Source: Microcaldota archaeon (GTDB lineage: Archaea > Micrarchaeota > Micrarchaeia > Micrarchaeales > CABMGC01). Taken from it: a stretch of DNA of 64,000 nt. The position numbers and the translations under genes were made by a program. The stretch's first letter is position 1, and each line of letters begins with the position of its first letter. Location of the stretch: positions 401,030 through 465,029 of the forward strand of contig JAGWHD010000001.1 in NCBI GenBank assembly GCA_028866995.1. Reading direction: 5' to 3'. Shown here piece after piece: positions 17,346 to 25,292 of the stretch. A model generated the notes under the pieces. That model was not told the DNA's origin. It saw only the letters and a program-made list of their open reading frames with translations, and did no database searches.

Positions 17346-17612
17346 CTATTTCTGGCCTTCCAGGAACGTTCCCCCTCCTCTACCAACCACCGCGCTGTGC
17401 TTCGCCTTCTTAGGCACAAAAACAGATTGCCCTTCCGTATAGTTCCTACTGTTGTTCCCAACCTTTACCTTCATTGATCCGTTGAGAACATATATCTTCG
17501 ACGCCCTGAAATGGAAATGCGATTTGTAGACCTTACCCGGCCTGTCTTTCCAGGATAAAAACTTAGTGTACCCATCATTCTTCAGTTTCTTCAGGGCGGT
17601 TTCCTTGTCCAT
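17346..17612 (-). CDS. Cupin-domain protein
   Basis: Small beta-barrel protein of 88 residues. KSHFHFRASKIYVLNGSMKVKVG and YTEGQSVFVPKKAKHSAVVG correspond to cupin motifs 1 and 2 (HxH near 33-35, then PxxxxH near 72), enough to bind one metal ion. Possible roles range from isomerase to sensor; none can be chosen. It lies 9 bases after the rpoP stop and is the last gene of the proteasome/exosome run. Somewhat lower GC than its neighbours. Confidence 0.75.
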   Translation of the reverse strand: MDKETALKKLKNDGYTKFLSWKDRPGKVYKSHFHFRASKIYVLNGSMKVKVGNNSRNYTEGQSVFVPKKAKHSAVVGRGGGTFLEGQK

Positions 17613-17621
17613 CAACAGGCC

Positions 17622-17753
17622 TTAATCGGTCGAGACTTCCTTGGCAAGGGAGCTCCTCTTCTTTGCAAGAACCTTGTACCCGCAGTATGGGCACCTTATG
17701 AGCTTCTCAGTGCCCTTGACTTCCTTTCCGCAGTGCAAGCATATGTACGCCAT
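17622..17753 (-). CDS. rpoP: DNA-directed RNA polymerase subunit P (Rpb12-like)
   Basis: Very short gene encoding 43 residues that start MAYICLHCGKEVKG and carry a second pair in IRCPYCGYKVL. This four-cysteine zinc ribbon (C5, C8, C21, C24) and the following basic tail (AKKRSSLAKEV) are the whole of archaeal RpoP, the Rpb12/Rpc10 homologue that helps assemble the Rpo3/Rpo10/Rpo11/Rpo12 platform. The position just downstream of L37Ae in the exosome superoperon is conserved in archaea and supports the call. The unknown gene upstream ends 4 bases before its ATG. Confidence 0.93.
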   Translation of the reverse strand: MAYICLHCGKEVKGTEKLIRCPYCGYKVLAKKRSSLAKEVSTD

Positions 17754-17757
17754 AATA

Positions 17758-18120
17758 TCACTTCTTGTAATTCTCCTTTATCCATTTAATAAGCTCCCTG
17801 TGCAGCTCCACGGAGCTCGTGTCTATGACCCTGACGTTAAGCTGCGCCTTGTACTCCTCCTCGTTCAGCTGTATTATTGGAACGTACTCTGGCTCCATCG
17901 TGAACTGCACCTCCATCCAGTGGAGCGTGCCGTCAAGATGCTCCTTTATCACCTGGTCGTTCATGGGAAATGAAGAGAAGCTGAACAGCACCCCGCTGCA
18001 CCAGTAGAGCGGCATGGTTCCAGCAGGCGTCACCCTGCCCCTGAGCATGTCCTGCTTGTCAACAGCTATCACGTCGTGAAGCACCAGCTCCTTTATCGGC
18101 GCGTGTGTTATCTTGGCCAT
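17758..18120 (-). CDS. Hypothetical protein inside the exosome/L37Ae/RpoP operon
   Basis: Unrecognised 120-residue protein (start MAKITHAPIKELVLHD). It looks beta-rich in the first half (GRVTPAGTMPLYWCSGVLFSFSSFP, TLHWMEVQFTMEPEYVPIIQL), with a C-terminal strand (NVRVIDTSS) and amphipathic helix (ELHRELIKWIKENYKK). No membrane helix or metal motif. In other archaea L37Ae and RpoP are usually adjacent, so this is an insertion into a conserved operon and likely concerns RNA decay, ribosome or transcription. The GTG nine bases upstream overlaps the L37Ae stop; ATG 18120 is preferred. Confidence 0.75.
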   Translation of the reverse strand: MAKITHAPIKELVLHDVIAVDKQDMLRGRVTPAGTMPLYWCSGVLFSFSSFPMNDQVIKEHLDGTLHWMEVQFTMEPEYVPIIQLNEEEYKAQLNVRVIDTSSVELHRELIKWIKENYKK

Positions 18121-18121
18121 A

Positions 18122-18358
18122 TCATGCACCGCTCCTTCCCATTATCCTGCTTACCATCTCTCCTGCAGCGGTCTTGAACGTGTACGCGCCTCCTGCGAAC
18201 GTGGCGTTGCAGTGCCTGCACCTCCATATCGCGTAGCTGATCCTCTTGACGGCAACCTTGCCGCAGAGGTCGCACCTGTACCTGCTGCTCTTCTCCTTCT
18301 TGACTGCCATTGCCCTCTTCCTGAGGCCCACTCCGTATCTAATAGCTCCCTTGGCCAT
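18122..18358 (-). CDS. rpl37ae: Ribosomal protein L37Ae
   Basis: Zinc-ribbon ribosomal protein of 78 residues: YGVGLRKRAMAVKKEKSSRYRCDLCGKVAVKRISYAIWRCRHCNATFAGGAYTF. The two CxxC pairs and GGAY are diagnostic of L43Ae/L37Ae. ATG 18358 gives MAKGAIRYG; a GTG nine bases upstream overlaps the Rrp42 stop. Sits after rrp42 as in most archaeal exosome operons. Confidence 0.95.
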   Translation of the reverse strand: MAKGAIRYGVGLRKRAMAVKKEKSSRYRCDLCGKVAVKRISYAIWRCRHCNATFAGGAYTFKTAAGEMVSRIMGRSGA

Positions 18359-18359
18359 A

Positions 18360-19160
18360 TCATTCACCAGCTGCGTTGCTTATCATGTTCCTCATGCCCT
18401 TCGACTTCTCGAAGGCTACGTCAAGCAGCTCATCCAGCTCCTTTGTCGAGAAGGAGCCTCCAAGCCCTTTCTGCATCGCCCTCACGACGTTCTCGTCGTT
18501 TGCTATCGTGACCCTTGCGTCCATGAAGCTCTCCTCGTTGCCGTCAGGATCAAGTATGGGGGTGCCGAACAGCTTCCCGAACGTGCATGATGTCACGACG
18601 TTCTTGGTCTTGAGCTTGCCGAGATTTCCCTCCCTTATTACAGTAATCTCCTCCCCAACCTTCTCCGCCTTGGGCATCCTTGCGCTCTTTAGAGCCGCTG
18701 TAGCCGCAAGCGTGCCTGCGTCGAACAGGTTGCCGTGGTAATTGAGTATGTATATGTCTATGAAGACCTCCCAGACCTTCTCTGGCTCTACGAACAGCGC
18801 TTCCATGTCTATGACGTTTGCTGCCCTTATGCCCCTGTCTATTACTCTCGCCAGCTCAACCGCGTCAGGTGAAGGCGGTCCGGGCTCGTAGTACCTAGAG
18901 GCAAGAGGAAGCAGCTCAGCAGCCGTCATCAGGTTGCCCTCGTTAGGCTTGTCGCGCATCGGTGCCCCAAGCCCCACCTTCACCCCTGCAAGTACCTTTG
19001 TATGCCCCATCGTGACCTCCGCCGATCCCTCTGCGTTAGGCATCACATTCGTCCTTATCGCTATGTTCCTGTAGTCCATGGCAGTCCTTCCGTCCTCCCT
19101 CTTGCCCTTCTGCATGAGGTCCTTCAGGAAGTCTCCCATGACGTTGTTTTCCTGTTGCAT
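18360..19160 (-). CDS. rrp42: Exosome core subunit Rrp42
   Basis: RNase PH-fold subunit without catalytic residues that pairs with Rrp41 in the hexameric ring of the archaeal exosome. Seen: KREDGRTAMDYRNIAIRTNVMPNAEGSAEVTMGHTKVLAGVK near residue 20-60, GNLMTAAELLPLASRYYEPGPP, and DRGIRAANVIDMEALFVEPEKVWEVFIDIYILNYHGNLFDAGTLA. About 266 residues, normal length. ATG 19160 chosen. Immediately downstream of rrp41, with which it forms the RNA-binding 3'-5' phosphorolytic complex. Confidence 0.95.
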   Translation of the reverse strand: MQQENNVMGDFLKDLMQKGKREDGRTAMDYRNIAIRTNVMPNAEGSAEVTMGHTKVLAGVKVGLGAPMRDKPNEGNLMTAAELLPLASRYYEPGPPSPDAVELARVIDRGIRAANVIDMEALFVEPEKVWEVFIDIYILNYHGNLFDAGTLAATAALKSARMPKAEKVGEEITVIREGNLGKLKTKNVVTSCTFGKLFGTPILDPDGNEESFMDARVTIANDENVVRAMQKGLGGSFSTKELDELLDVAFEKSKGMRNMISNAAGE

Positions 19161-19171
19161 GATCAAAACAC

Positions 19172-19915
19172 CTATTTCTTGTACCTCTCTGCTATCCTCT
19201 CGTAAGGCGCCTTTATCGCCTCCCTCTGTATCCTGGAGATGGTCTCTCCCGCCTTCTGCACCATGATCAATCCCTGCTTGATCTCCTCCTTCGTCAGGTT
19301 TCCGTCCATCTGCAATAGCACGATGTCGTTGGACTTGGGGCTCATGGCTATCGGCATGTCCGCATCGGAATAGTTGTCCTCTATCTTGTTCAGGTCGAGT
19401 ATCAGCTTATCGCCCACCTTGCCTACGGACACAGAGTACGGCAGATCCCTCATCGGTATGCCGGAGAGCGCCATTGCGACAGAAGCGACCGTTATGCCTG
19501 CGGCCCTTGTCCCGCCGTCTCCCTGCAGCACCTCAATGTACAGGTTTATCTCGCTGCCGGGGAAGTAATCCAGAAGCACGGCGTTCTCGAACACCTCCTT
19601 CGTGACCTTCGATATCTCGGTAGCCCTCCTGTTCGGCCCTGTCCTGCCGTGCTCCTCGAGGCTTGAGAACGGAGCCATCTGGTACCTGCATTTTATTATC
19701 GCCCTTTGGGGATCCTGCACGTGCTTAGGCAGGGCCTCCTGCGGCCCGTAAACCGCGGCAATTATCTTGTTGTTGCCCCACTCTATGTACGCCGAGCCGT
19801 CAGCGTTCTTTATGTAGTCAGGAATTATCTTTATCTCCCTGAGGTCCTCGGGCCCTCTGCCGTCGAGCCTCTTCCCGTCCTTGAACAATTCAGGTTTCTC
19901 TCCTCCTCCCATCAT
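19172..19915 (-). CDS. rrp41: Exosome catalytic subunit Rrp41
   Basis: Phosphorolytic 3'-to-5' exoribonuclease subunit of the archaeal exosome, 247 residues. DGKRLDGRGPEDLREIKI, GNNKIIAAVYGPQEALPKH, and the catalytic segment LQGDGGTRAAGITVASVAMALSGIPMRDL are present. DLNKIEDNYSDADMPIAMSP includes the conserved acidic DxAD-type residues needed for catalysis. The start overlaps the rrp4 stop (ATGA), implying translational coupling. The RNase PH-fold C-terminus ends with APYERIAERYKK. Confidence 0.96.
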   Translation of the reverse strand: MMGGGEKPELFKDGKRLDGRGPEDLREIKIIPDYIKNADGSAYIEWGNNKIIAAVYGPQEALPKHVQDPQRAIIKCRYQMAPFSSLEEHGRTGPNRRATEISKVTKEVFENAVLLDYFPGSEINLYIEVLQGDGGTRAAGITVASVAMALSGIPMRDLPYSVSVGKVGDKLILDLNKIEDNYSDADMPIAMSPKSNDIVLLQMDGNLTKEEIKQGLIMVQKAGETISRIQREAIKAPYERIAERYKK

Positions 19916-20514
19916 AACGCACCCTTCTGGAGCATCTCATGCACCCTGTCCGTAAGCCCGTTCGTATGCGCCTCCTCCTCTATCTTAAGTATCGCAGCCG
20001 TAGCGAGGTCTATGTTTCCTCCCTTCATCCATATCACTCCGTTCAGGCCTATCACTATAGTGGATTTCGTGAAGTCCATTATCTGCTTTATCATGGTGTC
20101 GTTCTTGCCTATTATCCTTGGTATCTTGGAAGGCTTGACCATCATCACCTTGCCGCCAGCCAGCCTCCTCGGCCTCATGAGTATTGCGGTCTTTGTCTTG
20201 TCAACCTCCTTTATCATCGCCTCTATCGCGTCCCCGGCGCCCAGCGGAATGTCGACGAACTTGGATATTATGAGGCCCTTGTACGGGGAGTTGAGGTTCA
20301 CGACATAGGTGTTGAGCTTGTCCTCCTCTATGACCCCCACTATCTTGTCGTCCCTCCTCGGGTACCAGAGGCCCTCCAGTGGTATGAGCGTCTTCCTCTC
20401 ATCATCGTATATGCCTATCACCGTCGAGTACGTAGCATTCTTCTCGACCACGCCGTCGTCTAGCCTTAGCGGTGTATCCGCAATCTTCTCCCCTGGAACA
20501 ACTATTTTCTGCAT
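19912..20514 (-). CDS. rrp4: Exosome RNA-binding subunit Rrp4
   Basis: Cap subunit of the exosome with S1 and KH RNA-binding domains, about 200 residues. The N-terminal domain starts MQKIVVPGEKIAD; the S1 region includes YVVNLNSPYKGLI and GDAIEAMIKEVD; the KH domain contains MMVKPSKIPRIIGKNDTMIKQI with the GxxG-like GKND loop. ATG 20514 is preferred; the upstream ATG at 20541 lies inside the SBDS coding end. Order SBDS-rrp4-rrp41-rrp42 is the classical archaeal arrangement. Confidence 0.94.
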   Translation of the reverse strand: MQKIVVPGEKIADTPLRLDDGVVEKNATYSTVIGIYDDERKTLIPLEGLWYPRRDDKIVGVIEEDKLNTYVVNLNSPYKGLIISKFVDIPLGAGDAIEAMIKEVDKTKTAILMRPRRLAGGKVMMVKPSKIPRIIGKNDTMIKQIMDFTKSTIVIGLNGVIWMKGGNIDLATAAILKIEEEAHTNGLTDRVHEMLQKGAL

Positions 20515-20518
20515 ATCA

Positions 20519-21199
20519 TCACAGATTCCTTGTGACTGCACTTCCCTTTGTGAAGCTGTTGAGCTTCTCGAAGAACTCCCCCTGCAGTCCTGCGGGGAAT
20601 TCCAGGTTTGCCTTTAAAGATCCGTTCGAAAGCCACTCCTCTCCTTTCAGTCCATACTGCTTGAGCAGTCCGTAGCACCTATTAGCATATTCTGCCGGTA
20701 TGGTGACTTCTATCTTAGCTGTTGCGAACTTAATTGGAAGGATAACATTTATCTTCTTTAGCACTGCCTCGACCTGCTCGTTGGCGTTCTTAAAGGGCTC
20801 GATTGTCGCCTTCGCCTCGTTCATGGCGTTCTCGATCCTCTGCGGAGGGTGCGGCGCCCCGGTCCTCGGGTCTATGGAATTCCTTGCTATTATCGTCACC
20901 ACCTGCTTCCTCTTCTCCTCGAGCATCTTGTTCCTCTGTTCTGTAGTCACGGGCACGGTGCCCTTCTTCATTATGATCTCCGCTATCTTCGCTATGTCCG
21001 TAGTCCCGAAGACCTTCTTTATCTTCTCCTGGCTCGCCCTCTCCCCCTTGTTCGCGTCGGTGAAGACCTCCTCGGCCTGGAGCGGCCCCATCGGGTCCGT
21101 CCTCTTCCCAGTTATGTAGTCGTATGCCATGTCCGAGTCTACAAAGATCTCGAAGGTGTCCCCACCAACAGAATACTTGGCAATAACCGTCTTAGACAT
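20519..21199 (-). CDS. SBDS-family ribosome maturation protein
   Basis: Archaeal homologue of the Shwachman-Bodian-Diamond protein, which helps release eIF6/aIF6 from the large ribosomal subunit. The three-domain pattern is visible: N-terminal FYSH domain (VIAKYSVGGDTFEIFVDSDMAYDYI and VFTDANKGERAS), a central helical domain (GTVPVTTEQRNKMLEEKRKQVVTIIARNSIDPRTGAPHPPQRIENAM, strongly conserved), and a ferredoxin-like C-terminal domain. 226 residues, normal. Located between the proteasome alpha gene and rrp4, as in many euryarchaea. Confidence 0.96.
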   Translation of the reverse strand: MSKTVIAKYSVGGDTFEIFVDSDMAYDYITGKRTDPMGPLQAEEVFTDANKGERASQEKIKKVFGTTDIAKIAEIIMKKGTVPVTTEQRNKMLEEKRKQVVTIIARNSIDPRTGAPHPPQRIENAMNEAKATIEPFKNANEQVEAVLKKINVILPIKFATAKIEVTIPAEYANRCYGLLKQYGLKGEEWLSNGSLKANLEFPAGLQGEFFEKLNSFTKGSAVTRNL

Positions 21200-21219
21200 C
21201 TAAATCCACAGAATTGACT

Positions 21220-21915
21220 TTATAAGTAGTTCGCAAGCTTGTCAGGTAAGAGTATCGTGAACTCGTTGCCGTCCTGTATGTATCCTATGTCAACGTTGTC
21301 CTCAGTGAGCTTCGTCTCGCTTACCTTCTTCAGGATCTTCACTCCGAGGCCTATGGCCTCATCGACTGACATGTTGTCCTTGTACTCCTTGAGCAGTATC
21401 TCGGTTGCGACCTTCTTGCCGGAGCCTATGGCATCTGCCTTGTAACCAAGGAAAGAAGCGCCAGGCTCTATCTCGAAGAGCCTCGGCACGTCGTCTATGC
21501 CTCCGAGAAGCATTGACACTGCGTAAGGCCTCAGTCCTCCGTACTGCGTTGCCTGCATCATGTAGGACGAGACTCCTTTCGCGAGCGCCTCTACCGACTT
21601 GACGTCGTCATAGACGAGCCTGTGGTTCTGGGAGCTGGATCTTGCCGTGTCTATTATGTGCAAGCCGTCTGCGACCATGCCGCTGTAAGTGGCTCCTATG
21701 TGCGAGTCTATCTTGAATACCTTCTGTATTGTCGAGGGGACAGCGAGCTGGTCGGTCACGTTCTTGTGCGCAACGAAGACGACGCAGTCCTTCCCGATAA
21801 GCCCTATCGATGTAGCTCCCTTCCTGACAGCCTCCTTTGCGTACTCCACCTGGAACAGTCTGCCGTCAGGGTTGAACATCACTCCTCTATCATATGCTTG
21901 CACGTTTGGGTACAT
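21220..21915 (-). CDS. psmA: Proteasome alpha subunit
   Basis: Structural outer-ring subunit of the 20S proteasome, 231 residues. AYDRGVMFNPDGRLFQVEYAKEAVRKGATSIGL is the alpha-subunit signature that gates the channel. GATYSGMVADGLHIIDTAR and QATQYGGLRPYAVSMLLGGID follow. Start at ATG 21915 (MYPNVQAYD); the longer open frame upstream is not family-like. A TATA box at about 21955-21972 precedes it. First gene of the psmA-SBDS-exosome-L37Ae-RpoP transcription unit. The beta subunit is not in this window. Confidence 0.95.
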   Translation of the reverse strand: MYPNVQAYDRGVMFNPDGRLFQVEYAKEAVRKGATSIGLIGKDCVVFVAHKNVTDQLAVPSTIQKVFKIDSHIGATYSGMVADGLHIIDTARSSSQNHRLVYDDVKSVEALAKGVSSYMMQATQYGGLRPYAVSMLLGGIDDVPRLFEIEPGASFLGYKADAIGSGKKVATEILLKEYKDNMSVDEAIGLGVKILKKVSETKLTEDNVDIGYIQDGNEFTILLPDKLANYL

Positions 21916-21954
21916 ATCATTCACTTTAAGCAGAAGATGCTTTTTATTATCTCT

Positions 21955-22006
21955 ACTTATAATTATATAGTTTTGCTTTTGCCTCGTTGCGCAATCTATT
22001 AATATG
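21955..22006. promoter_or_regulatory. Divergent promoter region of psmA operon and Mrp ATPase gene
   Basis: Minus strand: AACTATATAATTATAAG at about 21955-21972, roughly 40-50 bases before the psmA ATG, a strong TATA match that would drive the whole proteasome/exosome superoperon. Plus strand: CTATTAATATGC at about 21993-22005, about 40 bases before the ATG at 22045. The intervening sequence is AT-rich; no other motif was found. Confidence 0.5.
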
Positions 22007-22044
22007 CAAAAGGGGCAATAGTCAATGCTTATCTTGGGGATCCT

Positions 22045-22836
22045 ATGGACGATGCTAACAACGAACAGAAGGGCATGAAGATGCACCCTTCAATACTCAA
22101 GGTCATAGAGCAGAAGAACGCGATAAGGGAGAAGCTCTCCACCATAAAGCACAAGATAGGGGTCTACAGCGCGAAGGGAGGGGTCGGCAAGACGACCGTA
22201 GCTGTCAACATGGCGTACGCCCTCAGCTCGCTTGGATACAAGGTGGGATTGCTTGACGCCGACATAGACACGCCCAACATAACGCTGTTCCTTGGCATCG
22301 AGGGGCCATGGGACCAGCACTATCCGCTGAAGCCTGCTGAGAAGGACGGAATAAAGGTCATCTCGACAGCAATGTTCATAGACGACGCAAGGAAGCCGAT
22401 AATATGGAGAGGGCCCATGATAGGGAAGATGGTGCAGGAGTTCCTTGACAGCACCGAATGGGGAACCCTTGACTACCTCATACTGGACCTGCCCCCGGGC
22501 AGCTCTGACGCGCCGCTCTCCATAATACAGCTGCTGGACCTCGACGGTTTCCTCCTTGTCACCACGCCGCAGCATATCGCGGCGATAAACACGATAAGGT
22601 CAGGAATGATGGCGAAGAGGCTCGGAGTGTCGCTGCTGGGAGTTGTCGAGAACATGTCTGAGGGCGATGCAAGAGGCGCAAAGGAGGTGGCAGAAGTCCT
22701 GCAGTGCGAGCTTCTCGGGAAGATAGGCGCCAACAGAAAATTCGCTGAGCTCAGCGACGCAGGGAAGATTCCCGTCATTGAGGACGGCGCCATCAGGGAA
22801 GAGTTTATAAGTATTGTAAAGAAGATAACAGGATAG
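22045..22836 (+). CDS. Mrp/Nbp35-family iron-sulfur carrier ATPase
   Basis: P-loop ATPase of 263 residues in the ApbC/Mrp/Nbp35 family, which assembles and delivers iron-sulfur clusters. The deviant Walker A is YSAKGGVGKTTVAVN near residue 41; LLDADIDTPNI follows as switch region, and LDYLILDLPPGSSDAPLSI is the family-specific motif. A CxxC cluster-binding motif typical of many Mrp proteins is not seen at the C-terminus (only one Cys, near 218), so it may use a different ligand set or act as a related MinD-like ATPase. Nine bases upstream of cdc6. Confidence 0.88.
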   Translation: MDDANNEQKGMKMHPSILKVIEQKNAIREKLSTIKHKIGVYSAKGGVGKTTVAVNMAYALSSLGYKVGLLDADIDTPNITLFLGIEGPWDQHYPLKPAEKDGIKVISTAMFIDDARKPIIWRGPMIGKMVQEFLDSTEWGTLDYLILDLPPGSSDAPLSIIQLLDLDGFLLVTTPQHIAAINTIRSGMMAKRLGVSLLGVVENMSEGDARGAKEVAEVLQCELLGKIGANRKFAELSDAGKIPVIEDGAIREEFISIVKKITG

Positions 22837-22847
22837 AGCGTGTCTTG

Positions 22848-24065
22848 ATGTCCACAGAACCTTTTTCTTCTCTTTTCAAGGAGTCCAAGATATTCCAGAA
22901 CAGGGAGGTGCTGTCTCCTCATTTCGTGCCCGCCAGCCTTCTCTTCAGGGACAAGCAGATAGACGACATAGTCAAGTCGCTGAACCCTTCGCTGAGGGGA
23001 GAGCGCGGAAGGAACCTGTTCGTGTACGGCAAGACCGGAACAGGCAAGACGTCGTGCATGAAGTACATAATAGACAAGATAAGGACGCTTCCTGTCGTCA
23101 AGGCCAAGATCATCTACATAAACTGCAGGATACACAACTCACGGTACAGGGTGCTGCACAAGATAATCAGCGACTACCTCCCATTGTACGCGAAGAAGGG
23201 CTACGGGATAGTCGACATATACGAGAAGGTCATAAACTGGATAGAGGAGGACGGCAAGGTCCTCGTGGTTGTGCTCGACGAGATAGACGTCGTGAAGGAC
23301 CTCGACGACCTGGTCTACACGCTCACCAGGGCCAACACTGACATAAAGTCAGGCGGCATAACGATAGTCGGCATATCGAACAAGATATCGTTCAAGGACG
23401 CGCTGGATCCAAGGAGCCTCTCGACGCTTTACGAGAACGAGCTTGTATTCCCTCCGTACAACTCCAACGAGCTGTCGGCGATACTGAAGGACAGGGCCGA
23501 GAAGGGCTTCAAGAAAGGGGTCATAGACCAGTCAGCGATAAACCTCGCCGCTGCAATAGCGGCGAAGGACAGCGGCGACGCAAGGCTGGCGCTCAAGATA
23601 CTCTCAAAGGCAGGCGAGATATCTGACGAGCACAGCCTAGACGCTGTAACCACGAAGGAGGTCAGCGACGCGTCGAAGTACGCTGAGGAGGAGATAGCAT
23701 ACGAGCTCGTCAACACGTTGCCGGAGCACCAGAAGCTGATAATATACGCGATATCGATGCTCTCGATACAAGGGAGCAGGTACAAGCGGCTGAGCGAGGG
23801 CACCGACACGTACCTCTTCAGCGGCGATGTCTACAACAAGTACTCGCAGATAAGCGAATCCTTGCAGAAGGAGCCGAAGAGCTCGAGATGGTACAGGAAG
23901 TACATAACTGACCTGGAGATGCAGGGGCTGATAAATACATACGAGTCAGGCAAGGGGATACGGGGGCACACGAAGCTGATTAAGCTGGCATACTCTCCTG
24001 AGAAGATGAAGGACACCATAGAGAAGACGCTGCTCAGGGAGAGCGAGGCAGAGGTGGGCAAGTGA
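22848..24065 (+). CDS. cdc6: Orc1/Cdc6 replication initiator
   Basis: Origin-recognition AAA+ ATPase of 405 residues. Seen: NLFVYGKTGTGKTSCMKYII (Walker A, about residue 62), VLVVVLDEIDVV (Walker B), GISNKISFKDALDPRSLSTL (sensor 1 region), DSGDARLALKILSKAGE (sensor 2), and a C-terminal winged helix (about 290-400; YRKYITDLEMQGLINTY). ATG 22848 follows an in-frame TTG. Its stop overlaps the GTG start of the mre11-like gene. Initiator genes often sit near an origin, but no repeat array or long AT-rich gap is visible beside this one. Confidence 0.94.
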   Translation: MSTEPFSSLFKESKIFQNREVLSPHFVPASLLFRDKQIDDIVKSLNPSLRGERGRNLFVYGKTGTGKTSCMKYIIDKIRTLPVVKAKIIYINCRIHNSRYRVLHKIISDYLPLYAKKGYGIVDIYEKVINWIEEDGKVLVVVLDEIDVVKDLDDLVYTLTRANTDIKSGGITIVGISNKISFKDALDPRSLSTLYENELVFPPYNSNELSAILKDRAEKGFKKGVIDQSAINLAAAIAAKDSGDARLALKILSKAGEISDEHSLDAVTTKEVSDASKYAEEEIAYELVNTLPEHQKLIIYAISMLSIQGSRYKRLSEGTDTYLFSGDVYNKYSQISESLQKEPKSSRWYRKYITDLEMQGLINTYESGKGIRGHTKLIKLAYSPEKMKDTIEKTLLRESEAEVGK

Positions 24066-25261
24066 GGATTGCCATACTCTCGGACTTCCATTTAGGGTAT
24101 GAAAGGTTCCGCGAGGACGCGTTCAAGCAGGCCAAGGAGGCACTCGAGAGCGCGGCAAGCGAGGCCGACATACTGCTGATACCAGGAGACATATTCGACA
24201 ACAGGAATCCAAAGCCTGACGTGCTAGCTGAGGCCATAAACCTCTTCAGGGAGCTTTCAAGAAGGGACTGGAAGGCAAGGGCAACTGTCTCCAAAGGAGC
24301 CAAGGCCTATGCCGATGTCCCGATAATAGCGATACCCGGCACGCACGAGAGGAGGGCGCAGGACGACGAGGACCCTGTCGATCTGCTTCATCTGGCAGGC
24401 CTTCTCATAGACGTTAGCGACGCTACAGCAATCGTGGAAAAGGGTGGGGAGAAGATCGCAGTCTGCGGCCTCGGCGGCATATCGGAGGAACGGTTCAGGG
24501 ACATAGTAAGGGAGAAGGCCCCCAAGCCAACAGATGGCGCCTTCAATGTCCTCATGTTCCACCAGTCAGTATACGAGCTGCTGCCGTTCAGCAAGGACTT
24601 CATATCGCTTGACGAGTTCCCGAAGGGCTTTGACCTCTACGTCAACGGCCACATACACAGCAGGTACGAAGGAAGAATACACGGATCGCCATTCCTGATA
24701 CCTGGAAGCACAGTCCTGACGCAGCTCAAGGACAACGAGCAGGAAAGGAAGGGGTTCTACATATACGATACAAAGACACGCGAAGCAAGCTTCAGGGAGA
24801 TAAGCTGCAGGGAGTTCATAGTTGCTAAGATAGACATGAACGGAAGGAAGCCCGGAGAGATAGCCGAGTCAGTCGAAGGCACCATCTCAAACATAATATC
24901 CAAAGGATCCGTAAAGCCTGTCGTAAGGATAGTGCTTGAAGGCAGGATGGACGACGGATTCAAGAGGATGGACATGAAGCTGCACGCCATCGCAAAGAAG
25001 TTCAAGGACAGGGCCATCGTAGAGATATCTGACAAGGGAACGGACGGCGCAGAGATCCAGATTGAAGGGGCGAGGAGGATGAACGCCAGCGAGAGCATAT
25101 CCGTCAAGGACCTGGGCATGTCGATATTCATGGAGAAGCTGCAGCAGAAGAAATACGGGCTCAAGACCAACCCCTCGGAGCTCTTCGAGGCACTGTCAGG
25201 AGACGAGAGCAAGGAGAAGATAGTGAAGAGAACGATAGAAAAGCTGTTAGAAGATTTATAA
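24062..25261 (+). CDS. mre11: Mre11-like DNA double-strand break repair nuclease
   Basis: Metallophosphoesterase of 399 residues resembling archaeal Mre11, the nuclease of the Mre11-Rad50 complex. Metal-site motifs: SDFHLGY (D8, H10), LLIPGDIFDNR, IPGTHERR in place of the common GNHD, LMFHQSVYEL, and YVNGHIHSRYEG. The Asn of the third motif is Thr, and its Asp is Glu. The C-terminal 180 residues would form the capping and Rad50-binding parts. The start is GTG 24062, overlapping the cdc6 stop by four bases. Rad50, HerA and NurA are not nearby. Confidence 0.85.
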   Translation: MRIAILSDFHLGYERFREDAFKQAKEALESAASEADILLIPGDIFDNRNPKPDVLAEAINLFRELSRRDWKARATVSKGAKAYADVPIIAIPGTHERRAQDDEDPVDLLHLAGLLIDVSDATAIVEKGGEKIAVCGLGGISEERFRDIVREKAPKPTDGAFNVLMFHQSVYELLPFSKDFISLDEFPKGFDLYVNGHIHSRYEGRIHGSPFLIPGSTVLTQLKDNEQERKGFYIYDTKTREASFREISCREFIVAKIDMNGRKPGEIAESVEGTISNIISKGSVKPVVRIVLEGRMDDGFKRMDMKLHAIAKKFKDRAIVEISDKGTDGAEIQIEGARRMNASESISVKDLGMSIFMEKLQQKKYGLKTNPSELFEALSGDESKEKIVKRTIEKLLEDL

Positions 25262-25292
25262 TTACCAAACGGTACATCCATCTGTTGGTACT

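Noticed and set aside
21916-22044. AT-rich gap near cdc6 as a replication origin
   Set aside because: Only 129 bases, already explained by two divergent promoters, 0.8 kb from cdc6, and no repeated origin-recognition-box-like motifs were seen.
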